A stretch of DNA of 64,000 nt from positions 1,488,001-1,552,000 of the forward strand of contig JALGQZ010000005.1 of assembly GCA_023105745.1 (NCBI GenBank), given 5' to 3'. Shown piece by piece: positions 44,607-57,173 of this stretch (its first letter is position 1; each line of letters begins with the position of its first letter). The DNA comes from Austropuccinia psidii (taxonomy: Eukaryota > Basidiomycota > Pucciniomycetes > Pucciniales > Sphaerophragmiaceae). The notes beneath the pieces are model-generated. The model was not told the DNA's origin. It saw only the letters and a program-made list of their open reading frames with translations, and did not search any database. The position numbers and the translations under genes were made by a program.

Positions 44607-45480
44607 GTCGGCAAGGGTGGAACAATTAGATCTCAATTGTGATAACCCAGTAACTTGGGCGCACCATTTAGTTTGGGCATTTGCTTTGCATTCCAGCGTA
44701 CCCTAAAAAATGGAACGTTGGCGACTAAGAAATGGAGAAACCAGTCGAAGGCTACCAGTAGCATTGTCAATGAAAATTAAGTGTTGGATGCTGGAAAAAC
44801 AATAGCTTGGATTGAGCAAGGTGAGGAAGAGTCGCAACGGTTAAAGAGTATATTTCAGCAACTGCTAGGATGATACCATGGTCTATTTCTTTTTGTTTGT
44901 CGGCAAGGGTGAAAATCTTCTTCGGAATTCCGCTAGTTTTCGAAACCAGCAACAACCTAGTGTAACTCTCGCCTCTTCTCTCCTAGAGTAAAGCGAACAA
45001 AGCCTCTTGCAAGCCTTTAGAGAATGTGAACTCGTCAGGCTTAAAATAGCGTGGCATATAGGATGGTCCTGCAGCTAAAGCAGCATTGTAACAGTAATGT
45101 GGGGTGCTATATTTAGTCATACAATACAAATTTTCTGACTCAAATCTCAATTGTCCTTGCACCGCACAATCAGCCAAAAGCACCGGGCAAAAGCGCGTTC
45201 ACAAAGAAGATACAGGACAAATTGCGAACAAAATCAAAACTCGGAGTCGTCATACATCAACAGAAGCATTACGTGTAACATATTAGCATCTCGGAGTAGA
45301 AAGATGATGGATTACTAAGACGCTGGCCAGGATATCCAGGTCCCCCACTACTGCACAGAAGACACTGTCCTAACCCATACCTGGCGGTAGACACAAAAAG
45401 GTATGGGTTACCACATCAGCCTCCCCTAACCCATAGTATATGGGTTGATAGGAGTACCTCCTCTAACCCATATAAGTATG
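44607..45480. other. 5' flank of the SDR gene
   Basis: Probably the SDR promoter and perhaps upstream exons. Minus frames 44955-44767 and 45183-44983 (the latter with MPRYFKPDEFTFSKGLQEAL) are not recognisable, but the words ACCCTTGCCGACA occur in both the 44.9 kb frame and just before the candidate SDR ATG. The inverted-repeat cluster listed at 45371 lies at the far end. Confidence 0.4.
45371..45475. repeat. Cluster of AACCCATA inverted repeats
   Basis: TAACCCATACCT at 45371-45382 pairs perfectly with AGGTATGGGTTA at 45399-45410 across 16 bp. AACCCATA (45428-45435) pairs with TATGGGTT (45439-45446) across 3 bp. A fifth copy is at 45465-45472. Two hairpins could form. It lies at the border of the SDR region and the AT-rich retroelement remnant. 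Confidence 0.7.
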
Positions 45481-46778
45481 GCGTTTTTGTTCTCTTTTCT
45501 TTTGTATGATTATCAATTTTTTGATGTTTTGTCAAATCATTGCATGTGCATGCATTTTATCAGAAATAAACTTAGCGTATAAATACAATGACAGTCCAAT
45601 AAAAGGAATAAAAGAAATCTACTCTATTAAGCTCAATCTTGAAGGATTAAAAATGTCCTGCATGTATGTCTATTGAGAGTTTTTGAGCAGAGACCAATCA
45701 AGCTCACACACATATGACTTAAGTGAGTCATGTAGAGAGTCAGCTTCTTGTTAGTTCTCATTGGAGATGAACTTCATAAGCAAACATATGGCTTTTTTGG
45801 GCTGGTTTTGCAGATGTTTTATCAAACATTACTTTGTTTTAACCATCCCACTAACCTTGTGAATTGTTATGAGCAGCAGAATCTTCAGCCAAGGTGGCAC
45901 TGAAGATCTTCTCTGGAGACCATTGCTCTAAATTTCCTTGATGGTATGGATTGAGTAGCTTTTCCAAGCTCATCATATTCTTGTAATGGAAAACACCTAG
46001 TTTTACAAGGAAATTGGATTCCTCTTCAACTGCCTGTGCAGCTTCAATGATCTCATTGTTTTAGCTTGAGGGCATAGTAATTTCAGGAGCTGTTGGCCCA
46101 TTGGTGATGATCTTTGTGTGCCTCCAGAAATTCATAATTGTTGACAAGTGAATTGAGGCTCATGAAAGCCTTTCAATTCAAATGGCTGCCAGCTGTTTGA
46201 TCTTGTAGATATTTTCTATTGGAGCTTCATTTAAACAGTGGCTTGGTTGCTTTCTGTTGGATTGTCTTCAAACACTAAAAAAGACAAATAAATACAAGTC
46301 TTTTATATAAGAAGTGTTATTTTTGGTAATATATGGCAATTTTCCACATAAAAATTGCTTTTATATCTTTGAAAAATGGAATGAATAAAGAAATGAATAA
46401 AAGTAAATAAAAATAACTTTTTTTATTGTTTTTTAATATTTTTTAATATTTTTTATGTTTTTATTTTTAGAGAAAAAAATAAAAATGAATATGATTCTTT
46501 TATGAATTAATTTATAATATAAAATTATTTTTCATTTATAAAATATCTTTTTTAATCACTAGAGTCACTCAAAGAAAGTTCTTGCAAGTCTAAGGATGTG
46601 AAAAACCATGTGTAAGACAGTACAATTGCTTTCCAAATGCCTCAATAGCTTTGAAAATCAATAAATATAAAATTATTATATAATTTTATGATTATAATTA
46701 TAACTTTTTATTGGATAAACCCAATTAGAATCTCTTTTAAAGGTCTTTTAAAGTAAATATCATGGCCAGGCCCCCAAA
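45481..46778 (-). pseudogene. Gag/leader remnant of the LTR-C element
   Basis: The minus strand at about 46070-45880 reads EAAQAVEEESNFLVKLG and NPYHQGNLEQWSPEKIF without a usable start, flanked by stops. Its place, 0.5-0.9 kb inside an LTR with a primer-binding site at 46761-46778 (TTTGGGGGCCTGGCCATG), is that of gag in element 1 and B. The rest of the element is missing. The 46.3-46.75 kb part is AT-rich leader. Confidence 0.5.
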
Positions 46779-49700
46779 TGTAAGGTTTGACTACAAAACA
46801 ATAAGTAAAAATTACTAATATTTTACTTGTTGTAAGATGTGTCTATGAAACTGATGATAATATTACTATTAATCAACAGTACTATGACTGTTCTTATGAA
46901 ATATAATAACAAAATGTTATTATAACCACAATTAAATAATTAAAGAATTATTTCTTTCACGTGTTAAACACTACTAGTGATTTTAACAGTGAGAAAGTAA
47001 TTGTCTACAAGAATCAATTACAAGAAGATTTTAATAATAAATCTTCTTTTATTAAAAGAATGAAATTATCTTAATATATAATTATCTTTTGCAAGAATAA
47101 TTATAATGATAATTCTTGAAGAAAACTAATTTTAGAGAAAAACTTTAAGAATTAGAAATAAATCACTCACTAATATTCCAAAGAACTTATTGAAGGATAA
47201 GATAGAGAGATTTGACGTAGAATTATGGATTTTAGGGATCAAAATTAATTCATAACAGTATTACAACAATATATAGTTGGATTCTATGATTTCACGTCTT
47301 TCTGATTGATTTTGAAAGATTTAAAACACTTAAGAATAGCTATAAATGATACTTGTTGGTAATAATGTTTCAAATGATAATAAGATGATGATGATGTGGA
47401 AAAAACAGCAAGAAGAGGCCTCTTTTAAGTCAACAACAGCTCACAGAGGCGTTCGATGGAGCAAACTGAAAAACCAGTGAGTGAGAAAACAATAAACCCT
47501 TTTTGATTATTGATTGCATCATCTGTTGTCAGGTAAGATTATCATAATTACTTAATTGATGCTTTTACGTGACTACCAACCCCAATATGGTTAAGAATAA
47601 AAGGAGTAATATCTGTAAATCTTCATTTATTCCAAAATAATCATTTATTTCTCAAAGTTATAAATGTTATTGCCAATTTCACCACAGGTTGTAATTACTG
47701 TAAATTTTCGAAGATTCATTGTTTCACGTAGAATAGTCAAAAATGGACTGTAAGTAAAACTTTTAATTTTACTAGTAAAACTGTAATTATTTTTAGTTTT
47801 ACCATGGATAATACAGTTCTCTATTATTTCTGAAAGTTTCAGAAAGATTAATTAAGAATTGTATTTTAAATGAATTTTTGAAGTTTTTACCTCATTTCTA
47901 CGTAGAATTGCAAATATCAGTGTTTCACTGGTTGCTATGAGGTAAATCAACGGATACAAGTCCAAAAAGGGTTTTAATTACTCTTTTGGGGTTTATCCTT
48001 GGAGAATAATTAATAATTGACATGGTTAAAGGAGTCTAAGTAGCTCCTTACCTCCTTGGCACATCAAAATAGCAGGTTATTTGCTATTTTCTTAAGATCT
48101 ACAGTAGTTGTAACATGGTAACAAAGTTCCCAAAAGGTTTTAGTTTACCAATAAGGCCAAGATCAGCCATGGATCCAAGTTTTGGATCTGTCCATGCCTC
48201 TGAGGCCTCAGGAGTTGGGTACCCTGGCTCTCTTTGATGTCTTTTGTCCCCCTTGCTTATTCTTTATGTCAAAATAGAAATTTTAAGCTTCAAGTGAGAT
48301 ATCCACTATGGGTGTACCAAATTTCCATGTAGGAATACCATGATATTAAGTGCTCAAAACATGCATAACACTATTCTTAGTGTATATGTAACATGGGATT
48401 TCTCACATTCCCATTATTTTGGCGTGAAATTAAGAAAAACAAAAATTTTCACGGATCTTTTATGTGGTATTGATGATGTGGTATTGAACTATTTTCCATT
48501 TTACCACCTCAAACAGTTAATTTGAGCTTATTCACTCTATGGAGCTACCCTAGGTGAATTTTTGTGTAGAATCCAAATCTGGCCTTAAATTCATGGATTT
48601 ACTTACTCAATAAAAGGTTATTCATCTTTTCTGAAATCAAAAATGATGAATTTTGGATTTATGCATGACTTATGAGTTATGCATAATTCAAAATTTCTTT
48701 TTAAGATATTTGTTGCCTATTTGGGTATGTAAAATATACCTCAAGGCTCACACTAGTTGTACTATGAATGTCCTTATAAATAAAATAAATAAGATAAAAA
48801 AAATAATTATAATAATAAAGAATTATTATAATTATGGCCTAAAAATAATTATATAATTTATATTATAAAAAAATAATATAATAAATAAATATATTAATAT
48901 AAGATAACTAATATATTTAAAAGCACTTTATTATTGTTACCAACAAATAATAAAGGCGTAAGAATTGTTTTTTATTAATAAAAAACAATTAATAACAATA
49001 ATATTACTGATATTAAAGCTATAAATTAATATAAATACTATTCATATTAATTAAAGAATTATTAAAGTAATAATAAAGAGAAAATTATTATACTAAGAGA
49101 GAATAACCTACTTTTAAAACTTAGTATAATAATTTTGAATAATTTTACGCCAAATAATATAAATAAAACTTGTTTAAATTGTAGTAAAAAATAAGAAAAA
49201 TTACAAATTTTCTTGATTTTATGTGCATTTAAGTTTTTTAAGAGAAATATAACAAAACAATGGAACAATTGGTGTAATCACGTCAAGGATGATGATTCTA
49301 ATGAAGATTACCTTTGGTCTTTAATAATATAATAGATTTATATATAAAGAATAAAGATTTTACCTTTTTAATTTAAAGGTTTTAATGTTTTGTTGCATCT
49401 GGGGGGAAAATAGAGTAAAAAGAGCTCTATTTATAGTAAATACCGCCCTTCTAGAGTCCAGCGTGCTTCTAGTAGTCGTTCACTGATGCTTTCTACTAGA
49501 AATGATCAATATTCCAAGGTTTAGTAATGATTACATCATAATCAAACCATCTTATCTCATTATTACGCCAGTATTTAGAGTTATCACTATACCTCTAAGT
49601 TTGATGAAATCATAGGCTTGGCAGAAGCCTAAAATTCATGGATTTTATTAGTATTAATCATAATCCAATAGTATTAAGCAGTTTTATCACTTATATGACT

Positions 49701-50647
49701 GTTAAACCTAAAATAAGATTACAGTGAGTGATCATAAATGATCAAATTTAAGCTTAAACTTTGATCATTAATAACTTTTAAGTTATACACGCTACAGCTA
49801 ATCTGAGAGTGGATTCTGATAGCTTGGAATGTCATTATTAAACTGTCAAGAGAATTCCATTACATCATCAAAACTCTAGTTTTGATGATTTTTCTTGTAA
49901 CTCATCTTTTCTGTTGAAATTTAATATTTTGAACTTCAAGCCATGATTTCAAGGGGTAATACCTTGAATATTATAGTAACAATTATTTCATTCTTCACGT
50001 ACAAGCTAGTAGAATCTGAATGTCTACTATTTTTTAAGTTTGGACCACTTTCACAACAAAGTGGTCAACAGCTTTATTGATGTTATTCAATAATCCATTA
50101 CAGGTTTTAACCTTGTGTATAACTTGTGAAATAAAGTTCATATCTGGATTTCTAAGGTAATTCAGTGGTGAATTTTCTTTTGGTTTATATCTCTATCTTG
50201 TATATTTCAAGTGATATTAGCTAAAAACCATGAATATATGCGTTGACCCAAAAAATGCATATATTCAGCTTAATTCTTCAAGTATTGACTTTAGAGATTA
50301 GCTTTATAATTGTTTTATGTGTAGAATGTTATGGAGAATCCAATAGTACAATTTATCTTACATGCTGTCTCATTGGTTTCTGAGATAAATGAGGTTTTGT
50401 ACCTTTTTTAAGATATTATTACTTATACTCCAGTAAATAGTGACTTTTCAGATATGCCATAAAAACGACATATGTGTATTTTACCATGAGGAATCTAATG
50501 GTGTGATTTATTCAAATTTTTATTCATTAGATTTTGTACTTCTTTATGGTATTTTACTAATTTTTGAGATAATTATCATAAGTATAATTATTACAGAAGT
50601 TTTGCTGTGATGTTGTTGGATATGTGGTCATATCTCAAAGGCTCACA
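46779..50647 (-). mobile_element. LTR-C copy 1 (5' LTR), split by an LTR-B solo insertion
   Basis: Plus strand TGTAAGGTTTGACTAC to CTCAAAGGCTCACA; about 1.94 kb without the insertion at 46831-48752. A primer-binding-site candidate adjoins it on the left, so this is the 5' LTR of a minus-strand element. Copy 2 is at 53753-57173. Confidence 0.88.
46831..48752 (-). mobile_element. LTR-B copy 3, solo LTR nested in LTR-C
   Basis: TGTAAGATGTGTCTATG to CAAGGCTCACA, 1922 bp. Target duplication CTTGT (46826-46830) and CTAGT (48753-48757), one mismatch. LTR-C copy 2 has the uninterrupted site (TTTTACTTATTGCACT, about 53797-53812), which confirms the insertion. Confidence 0.93.
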
Positions 50648-51235
50648 GTTATAGATGGAATTTAATTCTGAGGCCCACTTGGTTCTTAAGCTGATTCTCC
50701 TTCCAAGGTGTTCATAGCGGAGTGGCGTTATTTTAGATCTTGGGATTTGTGAGGGTGTGGGTCATTTGATTGTTGCATTCAGTTTATTCACACCATACCC
50801 AATGTCAAAATAGTAATTTATTTGTGGCCATTTGAAGTAATGGGCTTTTCTTGTCACAATGGCATGTCTGTGTTACCAAATCTTGAGGCAGTTATCTCTA
50901 TACCAAAATTACAAATGAATATGTGAGGTTTTCATTTTTGTGTTGCTATATTTTCAGCAAAAAATGTATGCTAAATGTCATGAAATAACAGTTTCATCAT
51001 TACAAGCAATCTAAAGGACATCACTTTGTTATCATACAATCCAAAGTGACCTTCTATTTCTTCTATAGATATAATCAAGTGTCCATAATCAAATACAACA
51101 GCTTTATAAATATTGAGATTCTGCCAATCTAGTAAGAAAGTCCCATCAATCTTCAAAGTTTTGAAGATCAGAAAGTTATTGCTCATTATGCAAGATGGAT
51201 CACAGACTTTTAAAATTCTTTGAATAATACCAAAT
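50648..51235 (-). pseudogene. Probable 3' portion of the decayed transposase gene
   Basis: A 71-codon minus frame (51186-50971; VVFDYGHLIISIEEIEGHFG) lies immediately beyond LTR-B copy 4. Because that LTR has a perfect target duplication, this DNA was once contiguous with 53160-53752, which carries transposase-like sequence. I assign it by position more than by motif. Confidence 0.4.
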
Positions 51236-53159
51236 TGTGAGCCTTGAGGTATATTTTACATACCAAAATAGGCCACAATTATCTTAAAAAGAAATTTTGA
51301 ATTATACATAACTCATAAATCATGCATATATTCAAAATTCATCATTTTTGATTTCAGAAAAGATGAATAACCTTTTATTGAGTAAGTAAATCCATGGATT
51401 TAAGGCCAGATTTGGATTCTACACAAAAATTCACCTAGGGTAGCTCCATAGAGTGAATAAGCTCAAATTAACTGTTTGAGGTGGTAAAATGGAAAATAGT
51501 TCAATACCACATCATCAATACCACATAAAAGATCCGTGAAAATTTTTGTTTTTCTTAATTTCACGCCAAAATAATGGGAAAGTGAGAAATCCCATGTTAC
51601 ATATACACTAAGAATAATGTTATTCATGTTTTGAGAACTTAATATTATGGTATTTTTACATGGACTTTTGGTACACCCATAGTGGATATCTCACTTTAAG
51701 CTTAAATTACTATTTTGACGTAAAAAATAGGCAAGGGGGACAAAAGACATCAAAGAGAGCCAGGGTACCCAACTTCTGAGGACTCAGAGGCGTGGATAGC
51801 TCCAAAGCTTGGTTCCATGGCTGATCTTGACCCAATTGGTAAACTAAACCTCTTTGGGAACTTGTTTACCATGTCACAACTACTGTAAATCTTAAGAAAA
51901 TAGCAAATAAGCTGCTATTTTGACGTGCCAAGGAGGTAAAGAGCTACTTAGACTCCTGTAACCACGTCAATTCTTAATGAATTTCCATGGATAAACCCCA
52001 AAAGAGTAATTAAAACCCTTTTTGGACTTGTATCCATTGATTTACCTCATAGCAACTAGTGAAACACTGATATTTGCAATTCTACGTAGAAATGAGGTAA
52101 AACCTTCAAAAATTCATTAAAAATACAATTCTTGATAAATCCTTCTGAAACTCTCAGGAACAATGGAGAACTTTATTATCTATGGTACAACCAAAAAGAA
52201 TTACAGTTTTACTAGTAAAACCAAAAGTTTTACCTACAGTCCATTTTTGACCATTCTACGTGAAACACTGAATCTTCAAAAATTCACAGTAATTAAAACC
52301 TGTGATGAAATTGGCAATAACATTGATACCTTTGAGAAATCAATGATTATTTTGGAATAAAAGAAGATTTACAGATGTTACTCCTTTTATTCTTATCCAT
52401 ATTGGGGTTGGTAGTCACGTAAAAGCATCAATTAAGTAATTATGATAATCTTACGTGACAACAGATGATGCAATCATTAATCCAAAAAGGTTGATTGTTT
52501 TCTCACTCACTGGTTTTTCAGTTTGCTCCATGGCACGCCTCTGTGAGCTGTTGTTGACTTAAAAGAAGCCTCTTATTGCTGTTTTTTCCACATCATCATC
52601 TTATCAATGTATTAAATCATTATTACCAACAAGTAAGTATTAGTTAAAAGCTATTCTTAAGTGTTTTAAATCTTTCAGAATCAACCAGAAAGACGTGAAA
52701 TCATAGAATCCAACTATATATTGTTGTAATACTGTTATAAATCCTTTTGATCCCTTAAATCCACAATTCCACGTCAAATTTCTCTACTTTTATCTATCAA
52801 TAAGCTCTTTGGAGTATTAGTGAGTCATTTATCTTTAATTCTTAAAGTTTTTCTCTAGTAATAGTTTTCTTCAAGAATTATCTTTATAATTATTCTTGTA
52901 AAAGATAATTATATATTAAAATAATTTTATTATTTTAATAAAAGAAGTTTTTATTATTAAATTCTTCTTGTAATTGATTCTTGTAGACAATTACTGCTCA
53001 CAGTTATAATCACTAGTAGTGTATAACACATTAAAGAAATAATTTTATAATTATTTAATTGTGGTTATAATAATTCTTTATTATTATATTTCATAAGGAC
53101 AGACATAGTACTGTTGATCAATAGTAATATTATCATCAGTTTCATAGTCACATCTTACA
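51236..53159 (+). mobile_element. LTR-B copy 4, solo LTR
   Basis: TGTGAGCCTTGAGGTAT to CACATCTTACA, 1924 bp, inverted relative to copy 3. Perfect 5-bp duplication CAAAT at 51231-51235 and 53160-53164. It splits the transposase remnant. Confidence 0.95.
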
Positions 53160-53752
53160 CAAATCCTCGTGAGTTACCCCTCAGAAAACATATAACACTG
53201 TTTCTGACATTTTTGGTTTCAGTTGAATATATATTGTTGCCAATATTAATGTTTGAAACTGGAAAATACCACGGTCAGACAATTCTTGAAGTGGGATGAC
53301 TTGTGCATTGAAAAGTACTGTCTAAGCTGATCCATGCAACTATTTCCCTTGTGGAATGAAAATTCTGTAAGTACTCAACCAGTGAATCATAAGTTTGTTG
53401 CTCATGGAGGAATGGTTTGTTATATTTTTTCTAATTGAACATTTCAGGAGGCTGTGATTCAAAAATTTGTTTTATTTCACATGGGACGGATGGTGACTTA
53501 AGGAGAATGGAAAGGTTGGAACATTAACAGATATGTTGAAGTAAGGTTTTATCTATATCATCTATTCAGAGTTACGAGAAGTTAGTTTTATTCAGTTCAT
53601 GTGTATAATTAGTGTGAATATATTTCTATTATGAATTAACATACATATTTTTTGATTTTTTGGAATTTTTGAAAATACTCCAATCAAGTGCTCATACCCC
53701 CATGTGGCTGAGGCTTGTGCTGGCCCCCAACGTTAGAAGAGTTCTGTAATAT
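53160..53752 (-). pseudogene. Transposase remnant, middle part
   Basis: The minus strand just left of 53752 reads, with one stop, RWGPAQASATWGYEHLIGVF followed by SKIP, which I recognise as the conserved block after an NHH..H segment in Tnp2/CACTA-type transposases of rust fungi. It continues the frame that ends NHFADHI at about 57174 on the far side of LTR-C copy 2. Many stops and frameshifts follow toward 53160. Confidence 0.55.
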
Positions 53753-56700
53753 TGTAAGGTTTGACTATGAAACAATAAGTAAAAATTATGAATATTTTAC
53801 TTATTGCACTCTGAATGTCCTTATAAATAAAATAAATAAGATAAAAATAATTATAATAATAAAGAATTATTATAATGAAGGTGTAAAAATGTAATTATAT
53901 TATTAAATAAATAAAATAATATAGTAATTAAATATATTAATATATAATAATTAATATATTTTAAAGCACTTTATTATTGCTACCAACAAATAATAAAGGC
54001 ATAAAAATTTTTTATATATTAAAAAAATATTAATAACAATAATATTACCAATATTAAAGTTATATATTAATATAAATACTGTTTATATTAATTGAATAAT
54101 TATTAATAGTAATAATAGAGAGAGGCTATCATAATAAGAGGAGATAACCTACTGTTGACGCTTAATATAATACTTTTGGATGAATTTACGCCAAATAATG
54201 TAAATAAAACATATTTCAATGGTATTTAAAAATAAAAATAAGAGAAATCACAAATTTATGAGTAATCAGGTCAAAAATGATGATTATAATAAAGATTACC
54301 TTTGGTCTTTGATAATATAAAAGATCTATATATAGAAAATGAAGATTTTACATTTTGATTTAATTGTTTTAATGTTTTGATACATCTTAGGGGAAAATAG
54401 ATTAAAAAAAGCTCTATTTATAGTAAATACCTCCTTCTATAGTCCAGTGGGCCTCTGCTAGACGTGTACTGATGGTATCTACTAGAAATTATCAGCATTT
54501 TAAGGTTTGGTGATTGTAACGTGTGGTTATGAAAATTTGATTCAACATCAAGTACTTTTCCTGTCCATAAAAGTTTTATAAGGTAAGAAATGATTAAAAG
54601 TAGTATGAAATGGTATTTGTAAGAGAAAACACACCAATTTTATTGTTTTTAACTTTATAAGTATAAATCAATAATATTATAAAGATTTCTTGTTTTACCA
54701 ACAATAAAAATTTATCCAAAAATACTCTGCAAGAGATATTTAAGGCTACATAAGAAATTTCTTCAAGAGCGATTTCAGTTGGAATTAATTGAGCAAAGAA
54801 CTGCAAGAATTTAATTAAAGAAAAAAATTCCTTAAAAAGATATTTAAAGAGAAGACATTCCCAAAAGTGACCAGAGTAAATTTGGAAACAAAGTGACAAA
54901 GTTAACAGTGATGAAAGATGCTTTAATTCACTTTTGGGGTGGTTCAAGGGGTAAAAATAATTATAAGAGTTACAAACAATTATTATAATGATTTTTTCAC
55001 GTGTTTTAAAGGCTCAAAATGATTTAAAAAGGGTGGTTGTAATATTTTATTGATTGGTTTAACAGTGTTTAAACTAATTATAAAAGGAAAAGATTCTAAC
55101 ATGAAGAGAAAAGTGGGGCAAAGAAGACATTCTTTTATAGCCATCAATTTTCTTACTCCAAAAGTAAAATTTACTCTTTTCAGTCGTGGAAAACACTCTG
55201 ACAACAGAAAAGTCAATTATGGCATCATTGAACCCTGCTTCAGGCCAAAAAAGGGCTGGTTTGAGCCATTTCAGACCCTTGAATCAGCCCATTACTATAG
55301 TAATACCTAGTCTAGAGCCTTCAAAACACGACAGAATGATTTTAAGAGACGTAGAAACCAGTTGATACTGCTTTTACTAAGATGTTTCTATATTAAGGGT
55401 AGTTTTACCTTCTTGGCAACAGTTAAAACTACCCTGGTTGGTATCAAAACCTCATCATCAATTGAATCACAGACCCTGTGACTCAATTCCAGGCCAAAAG
55501 TGATGAACCTTTGCGTGGATTTTGACATCCCATGCCTATCAGCAAGGATTTGGGGGGTCTGGCTCCCCCTTGGAGCTAGATTTCCTTTCTGCCCGAGAAT
55601 TAATCTTTCCAATTTATGCTTTCTTTAAATCCTCATCATGTACTACACTTGTAGTTTACACATAAAATTCAATTGAGTTTTTACAGTACGCAACTGTAAT
55701 ACTTGATACCTCATATGTAACTTGAAGTTCACTTATGTAATACATGTGCACATTTTGATCTTTCAATTTAAAATACTTCAATTCCTCATAACTCCTAAAC
55801 TACACACAAAACCTCAATTTTAACACAAAAATTGATGGTTAACACCACATGTGGTGTGCATGTTCACAATTTCAAAATTTAATGTAATTTTTTATTTTAA
55901 ATTATAATTAATTTTTGTATTTATATTTTAATTTTTATCTTGATAATATAAATAAATTTAGTTTATTTATATTTATATGTTATTTTGTTATTTGTGGTCT
56001 TTTGGCTATATGAAAATACCTCTAAGGCGCACAGTGATGATTACATCAAGATCAAACCATCTTATCTCGTTTTTATGCCATTATTTAGAGTTATTATTAT
56101 AACTCTAAGTTTGATGACATCATAGGCTTGGAAGAAGCCTAAACTTTGTGGATTTTATTACTATCAATCAGAATCTAATAGTATTCACTAGTTGTATCAC
56201 TTATATAACTGTTAAACTTAAAATAGGATTACAGTGAGTGGTCGTAAATTATCATATTTAAGCTTCAGCTTTGATCATGAATAAAGTTCAAATTATACAT
56301 GTTACAGCTATTCTGAGAGTGGATTCTGCTAGCTTGGAATGTCCCTAATAAACTTCCAAGAGCATTTAATTACATCATGAAAACTCTATTTCTGATGATT
56401 TTCTTGTAACTCATTTTTTCTGTTGAAATTTAATATTTACAAAATTCAAACCATGATTTCAAGGGGTTATACATTGAATATTATAATAGAAATTACATCA
56501 TTATTCACGTATGAGCAATTCAAATCTTACTGTCCACTTCCTCAAGTTTGGACCACTTTCACAACAAAGTGGTCAACAGCTCCATTGATTTTAATCCATA
56601 ATCCATTATAGGTTTTAATCTTGTTTATAGCTTGTAAAATCATGTTCATTTATGTGTTCTTATAGTAACTACATGGTGACTTTATTTTTGGTTTACCCTC

Positions 56701-57173
56701 CATCTTGTATATCTCAAGAGATATTAGCTAAAACCCATGAATATATGCATTGACCAAAAAGGTGCATATATTCTGCTTAATTCCTTAAGTATTGACTTTA
56801 GAGAATAGCTTTATAATTGTTTTATGTGTGGTGTTTTATTTAGAATCCAATGGTAGAACTTTTTTCACATGTTGTTACATTGTGGTCTGAGTTAAATAAG
56901 GTTTTATACCTTTTTTAAGTCATTATTACTTGTTCTTCAGTAATTATTGACTTTTCAGATATGCCATAAAAATGAAATATGTGTATTTTACCATGAGGAA
57001 TCGAATGGCTTAATTTATTTCACTTGTTTACTCATTAGATTTTGAGTTAATCCAGATTCTTTACTTATCTATGGTATTTTTACTAGTCTTTGAGATAATT
57101 ATTATAAGTTTAACTATTACAGAAATTTTGTTGTGACCTCTTTGGATATGTGGTCATATCTCAAAGGCTCACA
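53753..57173 (-). mobile_element. LTR-C copy 2, solo LTR (split by LTR-D)
   Basis: TGTAAGGTTTGACTATG to CTCAAAGGCTCACA, about 1.9 kb without the LTR-D insertion. Perfect 5-bp duplication AATAT at 53748-53752 and 57174-57178. It interrupts the transposase remnant. Confidence 0.95.
54515..56033 (-). mobile_element. LTR-D copy 4, solo LTR nested in LTR-C, internally deleted
   Basis: TGTAACGTGTGGTTATG to CCTCTAAGGCGCACA, flanked by a perfect 5-bp duplication GTGAT (54510-54514, 56034-56038). LTR-C copy 1 shows the empty site as GGTTTAGTAATGATTACATC (about 49524-49543). It is about 300 bp shorter than the other copies; the gap falls just after the 16-bp palindrome at 55842-55857. The 74-codon frame is at 55612-55388. 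Confidence 0.93.

Noticed and set aside
53719..53732. GGCCCCCAACG as a fourth primer-binding site
   Set aside because: It is 20 bp outside LTR-C copy 2, beyond a perfect target duplication, and falls within the transposase remnant, so it is not next to an LTR of its own element.
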